Assembly: GCA_039798685.1 (NCBI GenBank)
Contig: JBDKFM010000034.1
Location: forward strand, 1 to 15,873
Length of the DNA stretch: 15,873 bases
DNA from: JACPGQ01 sp039798685
Lineage (GTDB): Bacteria; Patescibacteriota; Microgenomatia; Levybacterales; UBA12049
Direction: 5' to 3'
The notes beneath the pieces were generated by a model that worked only from the letters and a program-made list of their open reading frames with translations, was not told the DNA's origin and made no database searches. The position numbers and the translations under genes were made by a program. This document shows, piece by piece, positions 6,291-14,512 of this stretch (the stretch's first letter is position 1; every line of letters starts with the position of its first letter).

Positions 6291-7880
6291 ATGGACACAC
6301 CTGAACGTACGCATGAAGTCCCCTTATCGCCTTTAGCGGAGCTGGTTATCGCTGCATTTGAGAAAAAAGATACCCCGAATCATGAACAGAAAATCAGCGT
6401 GAATCCCGTCGTCGCGAAATTTGCCACGTGGTATGAGAAGTTTCGTAATGCGATGGAGTATCGTGAGGATGAAGTCATCCTGCGTGCTGCGATTGAAAGG
6501 ATTTTGAGGAGACGATTGCTTCTCGGCGGTACTGGGAAAACAGCAGCTGAGCCGTTGGTGCGTGAGATTATCTGGGCCAGATATCTGCCAGACAATCATG
6601 TGCCAGAGTCAGTTGTCGAGCGGGTAGAGGAGATTATTGATCTTCATCTCTCGCTTCGTCTCAAGATTCTCGAACACCACCGTATGCCGCAGATGGTCGT
6701 TGATGAGTGGACGTATCATCTCATGTCATCTGAGATTGAGAACATGATGCATCCGAATATCGCGAAGGATACGTTGGCGAATTTTATGTTTCAGGTTTTA
6801 AAAGACCATGTCAGAATCTCAGATGATACAGAGGAAACGAGGAACGCGCAGGTCTATATGGCAGTGAGGAAGGCATTTGCCAGAGATGATACGGCATTTC
6901 TTAGGTACCATCTTTTTCAGCTTTTTTTCGGTCAGGTTACAGCTGAGAGTGTGGAGAGAATTGCAAAAGAATTTCCCGAGGGCTACGCAGAGATTGAGCG
7001 GGAACTGCACTACCCACGACGCGAGAGGATCTATGCATATATTAAGAAGCGTGCTGCGTCTTTTTTGATACTTGAGGATATTCTCAGTGAGCATAAAAAT
7101 GATCTCCGAGTATTTCTCTCAAATGCAGAGCAGGTAGAGAAGGAAGTACTTGAAGACTGTGATGAGCGGTATAAGAGTATTTCTTCAAAGGTAAAACGGG
7201 CGATTGTGAGAAGTGTGCTTTTTATTCTTCTTACAAAAGCAGTATTTGCATTCGGTATCGAGGGAACATACGAGAGGATTTTTTACGGAGGCATCCAGTG
7301 GAGTTCACTGCTTCTGAATATGACCATACCGCCTCTCCTGATGATCATTGTCAGTTTGTTTATCAGAACGCCTGATAAGGAAAATTCACGCAGAATTCTC
7401 TCGGCGATTAAGGAAGTGCTCTATTCTGAAAATCCACGCCTTGGGCAGCCGCTTGTCGTGAAGAAGGCAAAAGATGCAAGGAAACCGATTCTTCATGGAA
7501 TCTTTACATTGTTGTGGTTTCTTGCCTTCGCGCTCTCGTTTGGAGGGATCATGTCTGTTCTGACGCTGCTACATTTCAATCCTGTGAGTCAGGGTATTTT
7601 TATCTTTTTTCTCGCGATCGTTTCGTTTCTCTCATACAGGATCAGTCTTGTTGCAAATTTGTACCGCGTCGGGGAGAAGCAGGGACTTCTTACGCCGGTT
7701 GTTGATTTTCTATTTATGCCCGTTGTGAGGGTCGGTCAACGTCTGACGCAGAGTATCTCGCAGATTAATTTCCTGCTTTTTATTTTTGATTTCATTATCG
7801 AAACTCCATTTAAGATTATTTTCGGCTTCTTCGAGCAGTGGTTTAGGTTTCTTCATGATAAGAGGGAAGAGATCGGGTAA
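6291..7880 (+). CDS. Large membrane protein of unknown function (529 aa)
   Basis: Not recognised. The first ~295 residues are soluble, charged and predominantly helical, rich in Glu/Arg pairs (for example ERILRRRLLLGG, RRERIYAYIKKRAASF), with no enzyme motif I can name. The C-terminal part has four hydrophobic segments at about residues 303-325, 340-362, 401-425 and 431-451, a basic loop between pairs 1-2 and 3-4 (RTPDKENSRRILSAIKEVLY), and a final aromatic amphipathic stretch (~493-517, IFDFIIETPFKIIFGFF). There is no signal peptide, so the N-terminal domain is likely cytoplasmic. It is preceded by its own promoter and followed by the trxA promoter, so it is probably a single-gene unit. Start at 6291 follows from the promoter. 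Confidence 0.85.
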   Translation: MDTPERTHEVPLSPLAELVIAAFEKKDTPNHEQKISVNPVVAKFATWYEKFRNAMEYREDEVILRAAIERILRRRLLLGGTGKTAAEPLVREIIWARYLPDNHVPESVVERVEEIIDLHLSLRLKILEHHRMPQMVVDEWTYHLMSSEIENMMHPNIAKDTLANFMFQVLKDHVRISDDTEETRNAQVYMAVRKAFARDDTAFLRYHLFQLFFGQVTAESVERIAKEFPEGYAEIERELHYPRRERIYAYIKKRAASFLILEDILSEHKNDLRVFLSNAEQVEKEVLEDCDERYKSISSKVKRAIVRSVLFILLTKAVFAFGIEGTYERIFYGGIQWSSLLLNMTIPPLLMIIVSLFIRTPDKENSRRILSAIKEVLYSENPRLGQPLVVKKAKDARKPILHGIFTLLWFLAFALSFGGIMSVLTLLHFNPVSQGIFIFFLAIVSFLSYRISLVANLYRVGEKQGLLTPVVDFLFMPVVRVGQRLTQSISQINFLLFIFDFIIETPFKIIFGFFEQWFRFLHDKREEIG

Positions 7881-7886
7881 TCCTCC

Positions 7887-7916
7887 TTGACAGCGCTCTT
7901 TCATGACTGCTAGTAT
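7887..7916 (+). promoter_or_regulatory. Promoter of trxA-trxB
   Basis: TTGACA (7887-7892), 18 bases, TAGTAT (7911-7916) preceded by TGC (extended -10). Expected +1 about 7923, giving a five-base leader. An alternative -10 is TATAGA at 7914-7919. Confidence 0.75.
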
Positions 7917-7927
7917 AGATAGACTTT

Positions 7928-8257
7928 ATGGCTGATTTTGCTGCTACTGACCAGAATTTTCAAGAGGAAGTCCTCAAATCCCAACTCCCGGTACTCGTTG
8001 ATTTTTGGGCGCCATGGTGTGGTCCGTGCAAAGTCGTCGGCCCAATCGTTGAAGAGCTTGCAAAAGAGTACGAAGGAAAAATACGTGTTGGAAAGATGAA
8101 TGTGGATGAGAATCCTATGGTGAGTGGTCAGTTCGGTATTATGAGTATCCCGACACTTATGGTGTTTAAAAACGGCCAGCCAGTAAAGACAACAATCGGT
8201 GCGCAGGGAAAAGACACACTGAAGAAGATGATCGATGAAGCCTTAGCGGCTAGTTAG
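7928..8257 (+). CDS. trxA: Thioredoxin
   Basis: 109 aa, the classic thioredoxin length. Active site WCGPC at residues 30-34 inside DFWAPWCGPCK, cis-proline loop SIPTLMVFKNG, and the buried Asp25 (LVDFW). A cytoplasmic dithiol reductant for proteins such as ribonucleotide reductase, recycled by thioredoxin reductase, which is encoded 68 bases downstream on the same strand. The promoter leaves only about five bases before the ATG and there is no Shine-Dalgarno. Confidence 0.98.
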   Translation: MADFAATDQNFQEEVLKSQLPVLVDFWAPWCGPCKVVGPIVEELAKEYEGKIRVGKMNVDENPMVSGQFGIMSIPTLMVFKNGQPVKTTIGAQGKDTLKKMIDEALAAS

Positions 8258-8325
8258 TGAGCGTTTAGCGTCAAGTTTTATCCAATAAACTACGCTGATT
8301 GCTAATAGCTGGGCGCTATTTTTAT

Positions 8326-9285
8326 ATGTACGACGTTATTATCTTAGGAAGCGGACCTGCAGGCCTCACTGCTGCAATCTATACAACCAGAGCAAATCTG
8401 AAGACCCTTGTCATCGCAGGATTGAAATGGGGTGGACAGCTCCAGCTCACCTCACTTGTTGAAAATTTTCCTGGATTTCCTGAGGGTATTCAAGGCCCGA
8501 CACTTATGGAGAATATGCGTAAACAGGCTGAGCATCATGGTGCTGAGTTGGTCACTGAGGATTTTACCAAAGCAGATTTCTCCCGTTCGGCAGGCTTAGG
8601 GAAGGCTTCGAAACCCTTTACTGTGTGGGTAGGTGAGAAAGAATATACATCGCGTTCGGTTATCATCGCATCGGGTGCTGATGCCAGATGGCTCGGTGTG
8701 CCAGGCGAGAAAGAACGGATAGGACGCGGAGTTTCATCATGCGCGACGTGTGATGCCAATTTTTTCAAAAATAAAAACGTTTTTATTGTCGGTGGAGGGG
8801 ATTCAGCGATGGAGGAAGCGCTCGTCTTGGCGAATGTCGCAAATTCTGTGTCGATTATCCATCGAAGAGACAGTCTGCGTGCGAGTGAGATCATGCAGAA
8901 ACGAGCGAAGGAAAATAAGAAAATTAGTTTCTTATTCAACTCTGCAATTACTGAGGTAAAAGGCGAAGGGAGGGTACAGTCAGCAATCGTGAAAAACTGT
9001 GAGACAGGTGAGGAGAAGGAGATGCCGGTTGACGGGATTTTTGTGGCGATTGGTCATATACCGAATACGAAGCTTTTTGAAGGAATCGATCTTGATGAGC
9101 AGGGCTATATAAAAGTACAGAATCACTACCATACAAACGTTCCAGGGGTATTTACTGCCGGTGATGTTCACGACAGGTCATACAGACAGGCGATAACAGC
9201 AGCAGGATTTGGTGCCGCGGCTGCACTTGAAGCTGAGAGGTGGCTCTCGCTGAATGGTGAAGAGAGCGGTTTTGTCGCAAATTAA
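8326..9285 (+). CDS. trxB: Thioredoxin reductase (NADPH)
   Basis: 319 aa FAD/NADPH flavoenzyme that reduces thioredoxin. FAD-binding GSGPAG lies at residues 8-13, the redox-active CATC at 139-142, the NADPH-binding GGGDSA near 156 with the phosphate-contacting HRR near 179, and the C-terminal FAD motif TAGDVHD. Start ATG 8326 is preferred over the in-frame TTG 8299 because family proteins begin just before the first beta strand (YDVIILGSGPAG). The 68-base gap after trxA shows no clear promoter, terminator or Shine-Dalgarno, so the two are probably one operon, an obvious functional pair. Confidence 0.97.
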   Translation: MYDVIILGSGPAGLTAAIYTTRANLKTLVIAGLKWGGQLQLTSLVENFPGFPEGIQGPTLMENMRKQAEHHGAELVTEDFTKADFSRSAGLGKASKPFTVWVGEKEYTSRSVIIASGADARWLGVPGEKERIGRGVSSCATCDANFFKNKNVFIVGGGDSAMEEALVLANVANSVSIIHRRDSLRASEIMQKRAKENKKISFLFNSAITEVKGEGRVQSAIVKNCETGEEKEMPVDGIFVAIGHIPNTKLFEGIDLDEQGYIKVQNHYHTNVPGVFTAGDVHDRSYRQAITAAGFGAAAALEAERWLSLNGEESGFVAN

Positions 9286-9384
9286 GTGACATCCTCTATA
9301 AGATCTTTCCACAAGAAGCTACATAATGCATTGTGTTCGATAATCCTATTCTTTAAGGCTAATATCATTGTAAGAAAATCCTAC

Positions 9385-9412
9385 TTGACAAATATAGGCT
9401 CTCTGGAATACC
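9385..9412 (+). promoter_or_regulatory. Probable promoter of the CBM96-domain protein gene
   Basis: TTGACA (9385-9390), 16 bases, AATACC (9407-9412) preceded by TGG. The -10 is weak, but the perfect -35 and extended TG compensate. Expected +1 about 9419, two bases before ATG 9421. Confidence 0.55.
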
Positions 9413-9420
9413 CTGAGAAC

Positions 9421-11412
9421 ATGTTTCATTTTTCAAAATGGATCACAAATCTCCCACGGATTTTTCTTTCGACAACCTCTGGGAAACTTATTGCCGTTAT
9501 TTTATTCGCTCTTTTTCTTGGCATGAGTGTCTTTGGTGCGAATGCAGTGCAAGAGGTAGGAGGAGGACCTGTCCGGTTTGCTGTTGCTGAGGCGTCAACG
9601 AGTGGCGTACTGAACGTAAATGTCTTGGCGATTGGGTTTAATCCGACAGACGCAACGGGAAGTGCAGCAGATCGTTATTATACTTCTCAGATGGGGAACA
9701 GAACTGCAGCTGAGGCTGAGGATTATGTGTTTAATAATGCAATTGATGCCTTTCATCGTCTCTCGAATAACTCCATAAATTATCAGATCGTTCACAAGAT
9801 GCATATCACTTCATTCCCCGAGGGTCAGGGTTTTACGATGGAAAATTATGCGCAGTGCGTGTGGGGAACTCCTGGATTTAATCCCAGTTTTTGTGATGAT
9901 AAAAAATACTCCTTTGATCATAGTTCATTTATTAGTACTAATCAGATTTGTGAGTTAGCCCAGCAGTATAATGCAGATGAAGTGTGGATGCTCAGCTTGC
10001 CATACGTCATGACATGGGAGAGCTTCATGTTTGGTCCGCGTGATACCTTTAATGTGAATAGCCCGGTTGCGTTAAATGCTCCGCAATGTGCTAAAAATTA
10101 TGTATCAATGAATGGAACATATGACCGGCTCGATGAGTTTATGCATATTTATGGTCATCGGATTGAGTCATTTATGGGTTATCTTACGGAGGATTGGTCA
10201 TCATCCGACAAGAATACGTACTGGGAAAATTTTGCAACGATCAGCAGATATGGAAATCCGGCAGAACCATATGCCGGAGTGACGTGTGGTAACTCACATT
10301 TTCCCGGGAATGCTTCTCAGGGATACGATTACACGAATGAAACAGTCAAAGTGTCGAACTGTTCTGACTGGGGTAATTTTCCTAATCTTACCAATTCGAC
10401 GGAAAGTATCAACTGTACAGCATGGGGATGTTCGAGTAACGGGTGGCAGGAATACTGGTTTGGTTCTCTCCCGCGCTCTGATGGTGAAGCGCTTTTAACC
10501 GGAGTGGGGGGTGGTCAGTTCTCGTTTAAGAAAAACTGGTGGTACTACATATTGTTCCCTGAACATGCGATAGCACAGAAGAAAGCACAAATTAATGGAA
10601 CTTTTAGTAATCTGTCTTCGGTGTTTGGTGTGTCTGACGCCTCGTTTAACTTTCTCTACTCAGGCAACACCACGCAGTACATTGTTGATCTCTCAACACT
10701 ACCTGACATGTCATGGGATGTGTATGGTGGGTTTGGATCCGGGAGTCAGAGTCCAGTTTCTGTGAGTAATCCTCAAGTGAGATGGGATAAATATGTGTGT
10801 GGTGCGACACTGTATTGGAAAGTGTATACGAGCGATCGAAGTATCGAGAGTCCGATTCAAACTGCGACAGTGAGTTGTCCGACACCGACACCCACAGTCA
10901 CTCCAACACCGACAAGTACACCAACCCCAACGCCGGTCACGGTCACATTGAGTCCTGTAGCTGATGCATATGTGAGATCAGATAAGCAGAATAATAATTA
11001 CGGGACGTCAACGACTATGACTACAGATAATAGTCCGATTTATTTCAGTTATCTGAAATATGATTTAACACCATATGCCGGAAAGACGCTCACGAGCGCA
11101 GTGTTTAAGGTAAAAGTCGGATCTGATGCGTCATCTGCCACGCAGAGTCTCTATGGTATGAGTGATACGTCCTGGACTGAGACCGGGGTGAAGTATTCAA
11201 ATAGACCAGCTCTAGGATCAAATCTCGTCGGCACGTTTGTCGGAAATACGACGAATACCTGGAAAAATGTGACAGCAACCACATATGTCAGTTCGCGTTT
11301 GGGGCAACTCGCGTCGTTTGGCGTGAGCAGTTCGAGTTCAGACAGCATGAATCTCTCAAGCAGAGAAGCAGCTTCAGCAAACAGACCCCAACTTGTTCTG
11401 ACGTATCAGTAG
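9421..11412 (+). CDS. Secreted 663-aa protein with possible metal-site motif and C-terminal CBM96/DNRLRE domain
   Basis: An N-terminal signal or anchor helix (about residues 21-41, LIAVILFALFLGMSVFGANA) sends it across the membrane. Residues ~55-480 form a large extracellular region I cannot assign to a named family; it has many Cys, Trp and N-x-S/T motifs, and a segment LDEFMHIYGHRIESFMGY with H242 and H246 spaced as in zinc peptidase HExxH motifs but lacking the Glu in that place. A Pro/Thr repeat linker (~487-506, TPTPT) leads to residues ~510-663, which match the DNRLRE/CBM96 type (DAYVRSDKQNNNYGTS, YLKYDLTPYAGKTLTSAVFKV, RPQLVLTYQ), a beta-sandwich that can bind polysaccharides. An extracellular or surface role in glycan or peptide contact is inferred. 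Start 9421 follows from promoter and signal peptide; an open frame back to GTG 9286 abuts trxB. Confidence 0.82.
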   Translation: MFHFSKWITNLPRIFLSTTSGKLIAVILFALFLGMSVFGANAVQEVGGGPVRFAVAEASTSGVLNVNVLAIGFNPTDATGSAADRYYTSQMGNRTAAEAEDYVFNNAIDAFHRLSNNSINYQIVHKMHITSFPEGQGFTMENYAQCVWGTPGFNPSFCDDKKYSFDHSSFISTNQICELAQQYNADEVWMLSLPYVMTWESFMFGPRDTFNVNSPVALNAPQCAKNYVSMNGTYDRLDEFMHIYGHRIESFMGYLTEDWSSSDKNTYWENFATISRYGNPAEPYAGVTCGNSHFPGNASQGYDYTNETVKVSNCSDWGNFPNLTNSTESINCTAWGCSSNGWQEYWFGSLPRSDGEALLTGVGGGQFSFKKNWWYYILFPEHAIAQKKAQINGTFSNLSSVFGVSDASFNFLYSGNTTQYIVDLSTLPDMSWDVYGGFGSGSQSPVSVSNPQVRWDKYVCGATLYWKVYTSDRSIESPIQTATVSCPTPTPTVTPTPTSTPTPTPVTVTLSPVADAYVRSDKQNNNYGTSTTMTTDNSPIYFSYLKYDLTPYAGKTLTSAVFKVKVGSDASSATQSLYGMSDTSWTETGVKYSNRPALGSNLVGTFVGNTTNTWKNVTATTYVSSRLGQLASFGVSSSSSDSMNLSSREAASANRPQLVLTYQ

Positions 11413-11430
11413 CAGCGCTTCGTATGCCTC

Positions 11431-11459
11431 TTGACAGGCTCATGGAGCCATGCTAAGAT
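11431..11459 (+). promoter_or_regulatory. Promoter of the tRNA-Ala/23S/5S rRNA unit
   Basis: TTGACA (11431-11436), 17 bases, TAAGAT (11454-11459) with TGC just before it: a strong consensus promoter. Expected +1 about 11466. It starts 18 bases after the stop of the preceding protein gene and is the only good promoter before the tRNA and 23S genes. Confidence 0.82.
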
Positions 11460-11510
11460 TACCTTTACAAACCGAAGCGAATTCGTTTATGCTGAACCTA
11501 TCAAATTCCT

Positions 11511-11540
11511 AAAACCCTTTGCCTCATTTGCGGGTTTTTT
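11511..11540 (+). terminator. Terminator-like hairpin in the rRNA leader
   Basis: AAAACCC (11511-11517) pairs with GGGTTTT (11532-11538), followed by a T run to 11540; a direct repeat TTTGC-CTCA-TTTGC occupies the loop. Stem is AT-rich, so strength is uncertain. It may end readthrough from the upstream gene or attenuate the rRNA transcript. Confidence 0.55.
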
Positions 11541-11680
11541 GTCTTCAGAAACGACCTCCTTCTGTTTGTTTGAAAATTTAATTCTCGCTGCAGCCTAATA
11601 TCGCAATTAGCTGGTAGTCATTTTGTTCTCGTGAAATGCAATAAACTTGGCTTAAGACTGCAGTCTAAGAGATGTATTTT
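11541..11680 (+). other. rRNA leader, no gene recognised
   Basis: Part of the precursor before tRNA-Ala. Two small hairpins are visible: CTAAT/ATTAG (11595-11599 with 11606-11610) and the perfect 12-base palindrome AGACTGCAGTCT (11655-11666). I see no 16S rRNA, no second tRNA and no coding frame. Confidence 0.6.
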
Positions 11681-11753
11681 GGGCTCGTAGCTTAGTTGGT
11701 AGAGCGTCGCTTTTGCATAGCGAAGGTCGAGAGTTCGAATCTCTTCGAGTCCA
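11681..11753 (+). tRNA. tRNA-Ala (anticodon UGC)
   Basis: 73 bases fold into a complete cloverleaf: acceptor GGGCTCG/CGAGTCC, D stem GCTT/GAGC, anticodon stem TCGCT/AGCGA around loop TTTGCAT, T arm GAGAG-TTCGAAT-CTCTT. The third acceptor pair is G-U (G3:U70), the alanine identity element, agreeing with anticodon TGC. Discriminator is A; the 3' CCA is not encoded (A is followed by CAG), so it must be added by CCA transferase. It lies where tRNA-Ala sits in classical 16S-tRNA-23S spacers, although no 16S is present. Confidence 0.97.
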
Positions 11754-11763
11754 CAGCTTTACA

Positions 11764-11807
11764 GGCTTGTTCTTTTGAACAAGCCCTCCAGATAGGGAGG
11801 GTTTTTT
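11764..11807 (+). terminator. Intrinsic terminator plus overlapping boxA-like hairpin between tRNA-Ala and 23S
   Basis: GGCTTGTTC (11764-11772) pairs perfectly with GAACAAGCC (11777-11785) around TTTT. CCCTCC (11784-11789) pairs with GGAGGG (11796-11801) and is followed by six T: a standard terminator. The two stems share bases 11784-11785, so the full forms exclude each other. The first hairpin carries TGTTCTTTTGAACA, which resembles a rRNA boxA. Confidence 0.72.
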
Positions 11808-11960
11808 CAAAAGCATGAGCGAAGGTCCGCCCCGACTTGTTCGCGGCCGGACTGATGGTTCTTTAAAAAGTGAAGAGAAGAATGTCCAAACTCCATTCAG
11901 TTAAATGAATGGAGGAACCTACGCATACTCTGTCAGCCGACAGGGGAGCGTAGTAAAACA
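11808..11960 (+). other. tRNA-Ala to 23S spacer with boxA-like site and 23S processing stem (5' arm)
   Basis: GGTTCTTTAAAAA at 11857-11869 resembles the boxA found in rRNA spacers. Bases 11859-11879 are complementary to 15456-15476 (8 pairs, 2 mismatches, 11 pairs), forming the long stem that brackets 23S and is normally cut by RNase III. Further local hairpins: CTCCATTCA/TGAATGGAG (11891-11899 with 11906-11914) and CTACGC/GCGTAG (11919-11924 with 11948-11953) with inner CTGTC/GACAG. No promoter seen, so 23S must be transcribed through the terminator above. Confidence 0.75.
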
Positions 11961-12207
11961 TTATCTACTCATAATGCCAATAATGGATGCCTAGGAGGTT
12001 TTGGCCGAGGAAGGACGCGCATGGCGGCGATACTCGTCGGGAAGGTGTCATGAACCTATGATCCGGCGGTTTCCGAATGGAGCAATCCACCCCAATTTAT
12101 TGGGGTAGCCCTACGTAAACATGACCCGCAAGGGACAAAATAGCGTATGGCGGGGTACGGCGTGAACTGAAACATCTAAGTAACGCCAGGAATATAAATC
12201 ATTACGA

Positions 12208-12239
<32 letters not shown>

Positions 12240-14436
12240 CAGTCTAAACCACAATTTATTGTGGTGTTGCAGGGCAGACGATATTCGATGCGATTTTTTG
12301 TAGCAGAAGGGTCCGGAATGGTCCCCCATAGAACGTGAAAGGCGTGTATGTGAAACAAAAGATCCCGATAGTTTGTACCTAAGTACCATGGAGCACGATT
12401 TAAACTCTGTGGGAATCCGGGTCGACCACGATCCAAGACTAAATACCATAACCTACCGATAGTGAACTAGTACCGCGAGGGAAAGGTGAAAAGCACCCCG
12501 GGAGGGGGATGAAATAGAACTGAAATTATTGGCTGTCAAGCAGACAGAGTCCCGCAAGGGATGATGTCGTGCCTATTGAAGAATGAACCGGTGAGTTATT
12601 GATTGCTGCTTTGTTTAACCAAGCAAAACTTGGGGAGACGTAGTGAAAGCGAGGCCTAATCGGCCGAAATTATGGTAGCAGTCATTAGACCCGAAACTGG
12701 GTGAGCTTACCCTGGGCAGGTTGAACCTCGATGAAAATCGAGGGGAGGACCGCACTCGTAGACGTAGCAATGTCTTGAGATGACCTAAGGTAAGGGGCAA
12801 TATGCCAATCGAACCCAGAGATAGCTGGTTCTCCCCGAAATATATTTTGGTATAGCGGCATGCTATATAGTTGCCAGGGGTAGAGCACTGAATGGTCTTT
12901 AGTTTCGCAAGAGATTAAGACCAATCAAACTCCGAATACTGTGCAATGTTGCATGCTAGTCAGTCTTGTCGGGCTAAGCCGATGAGTCGAAAGGGAAACA
13001 ACCCACATTCCCGATTAAGGCCTCTAAATAGAAGCTAAGTTTTGAAGGAAGTCACGATCCAGAGACACCCAGGAAGTTGGCTTAGAAGCAGCCATCTTTT
13101 AAAGAAAGCGTAACAGCTCACTGGCGGATGGTTTGTGGCGCCGAAAATGAACCGAGGATTAAGTTTCTTGCCGAAGTCGGAGACTGTCACCGCAAGGTGA
13201 CATTGGTAGGGGAGCGTTCGTATTGCAGTGAAGTCGGATTGTAAAGTCTGGTGGAGCGGTACGAAGTGAGAATGCCGGTATGAGTAGCGTAATTCTGGTG
13301 AGAAGCCAGAACGCCGAAAGCCCAAGGTTTCCTCCGCAATGTACGTCAGCGGAGGGTCAGTCGATCCTAAGGGTGTTCCTCAGTAAAAGGGGGAGTAGCC
13401 TGACGGAAAAGTCGTTAATATTCGACTACATAGTATGTAGCGTGTAAGGGGGTAACGGAGTCGGAGGCCTCGTGCCTAGCTATGCTAGGTCTAAGCAGTT
13501 AGATAGTGGTGATTGGAAAATCCGTCACTGTGTTTAATCAAGCTGCAATGGAAAGTTTCCAAGTAATTGGGAACGATACGAGCGTTTTCAGCTTCCAAGA
13601 AAAGCCTCATTACGCTCCGATTTATCGGAGCAACTGCATAGTATTTCGTACCGTAAACCGACACAGGTGGGCTGGTCGAGCAGACCAAGGCGATCGAGAG
13701 AAAGTGGATCAAGGAACTCGGCAAACAATCTAGGCGTAACCTATGGGAGATGCCTTGCCTTCGATTTAATCGGAGGCTACAACAAAAGATTACTTAGCGA
13801 CTGTTTATCTAAAACACAGGTCCCTGCAAAGCCGAAAGGCAACGTATAGGGGCTGACACCTGCCCAGTGCCGGTAAGTCAATGATCTTGACTGAGACTCG
13901 TAAGAGTTCAGGTTGGGATCAAAGCTCCGGTGAACGGCAGCAGTAACTATAACTGTTCTATGGTAGCGAAGTTCCTTGTCGGGCAAGTTCCGACCCGCAC
14001 GAAAGGTAGAACGACTGAGTAACTGTCTTGATCCACTACTCGGCGAAATTGAGATGGCCGTGAAGACGCGGCCTAGGTATACATGGACAAAAAGACCCCG
14101 GGAGCTTTACTGTAGCTTGATATTTGTGAGCTTATTTCAATTGTTTAGCGTAGGAGGGAGCTTTGGCAACAATGAAACACCTCTCTTTGGGATGAGTAAG
14201 CATCACTCCTTGGCCGCATAAAAATCCGGCAGGAGGACAGTGTCTGGTGGGCAGTTTAACTGGGGCGATTGACTCCTACATTGCAACGGAGTCGCGCAAT
14301 GGTTGGCTAACCTTGGATGGAAATCAAGGTGATAGTGCAAACGCATAAGCCAGCTTGACTGTGAGACCTACAAGTCGAACAGGTGCGAAAGCAGGCGTTA
14401 GTGATCCTGTGATGGCTAGTGGTAGCCACACAGCTT

Positions 14437-14469
<33 letters not shown>

Positions 14470-14512
14470 GATCGCATCCAAGCGTCCACAGCGACGATGC
14501 GGTTTGGCACCT

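Noticed and set aside
8258..8325. Separate promoter for trxB (TGCTAATAG near 8300-8308)
   Set aside because: The hexamer is poor, there is no -35 at the right distance, and the gap to the start codon does not fit the pattern of the other promoters; co-transcription with trxA is simpler.
9286..9420. 45-residue N-terminal extension of the CBM96-domain protein from GTG 9286
   Set aside because: A TTGACA promoter and a proper signal peptide start both favour ATG 9421; the extension lacks export features of its own.
11570..11599. tmRNA-like tag frame (ENLILAAA then TAA), followed by a small stem
   Set aside because: The ending resembles a tmRNA proteolysis tag, but there is no tmRNA 5' end (GGATTCGACGGG-type block), no pseudoknot array of the right length, and the following tRNA is a complete tRNA-Ala with D and anticodon arms.
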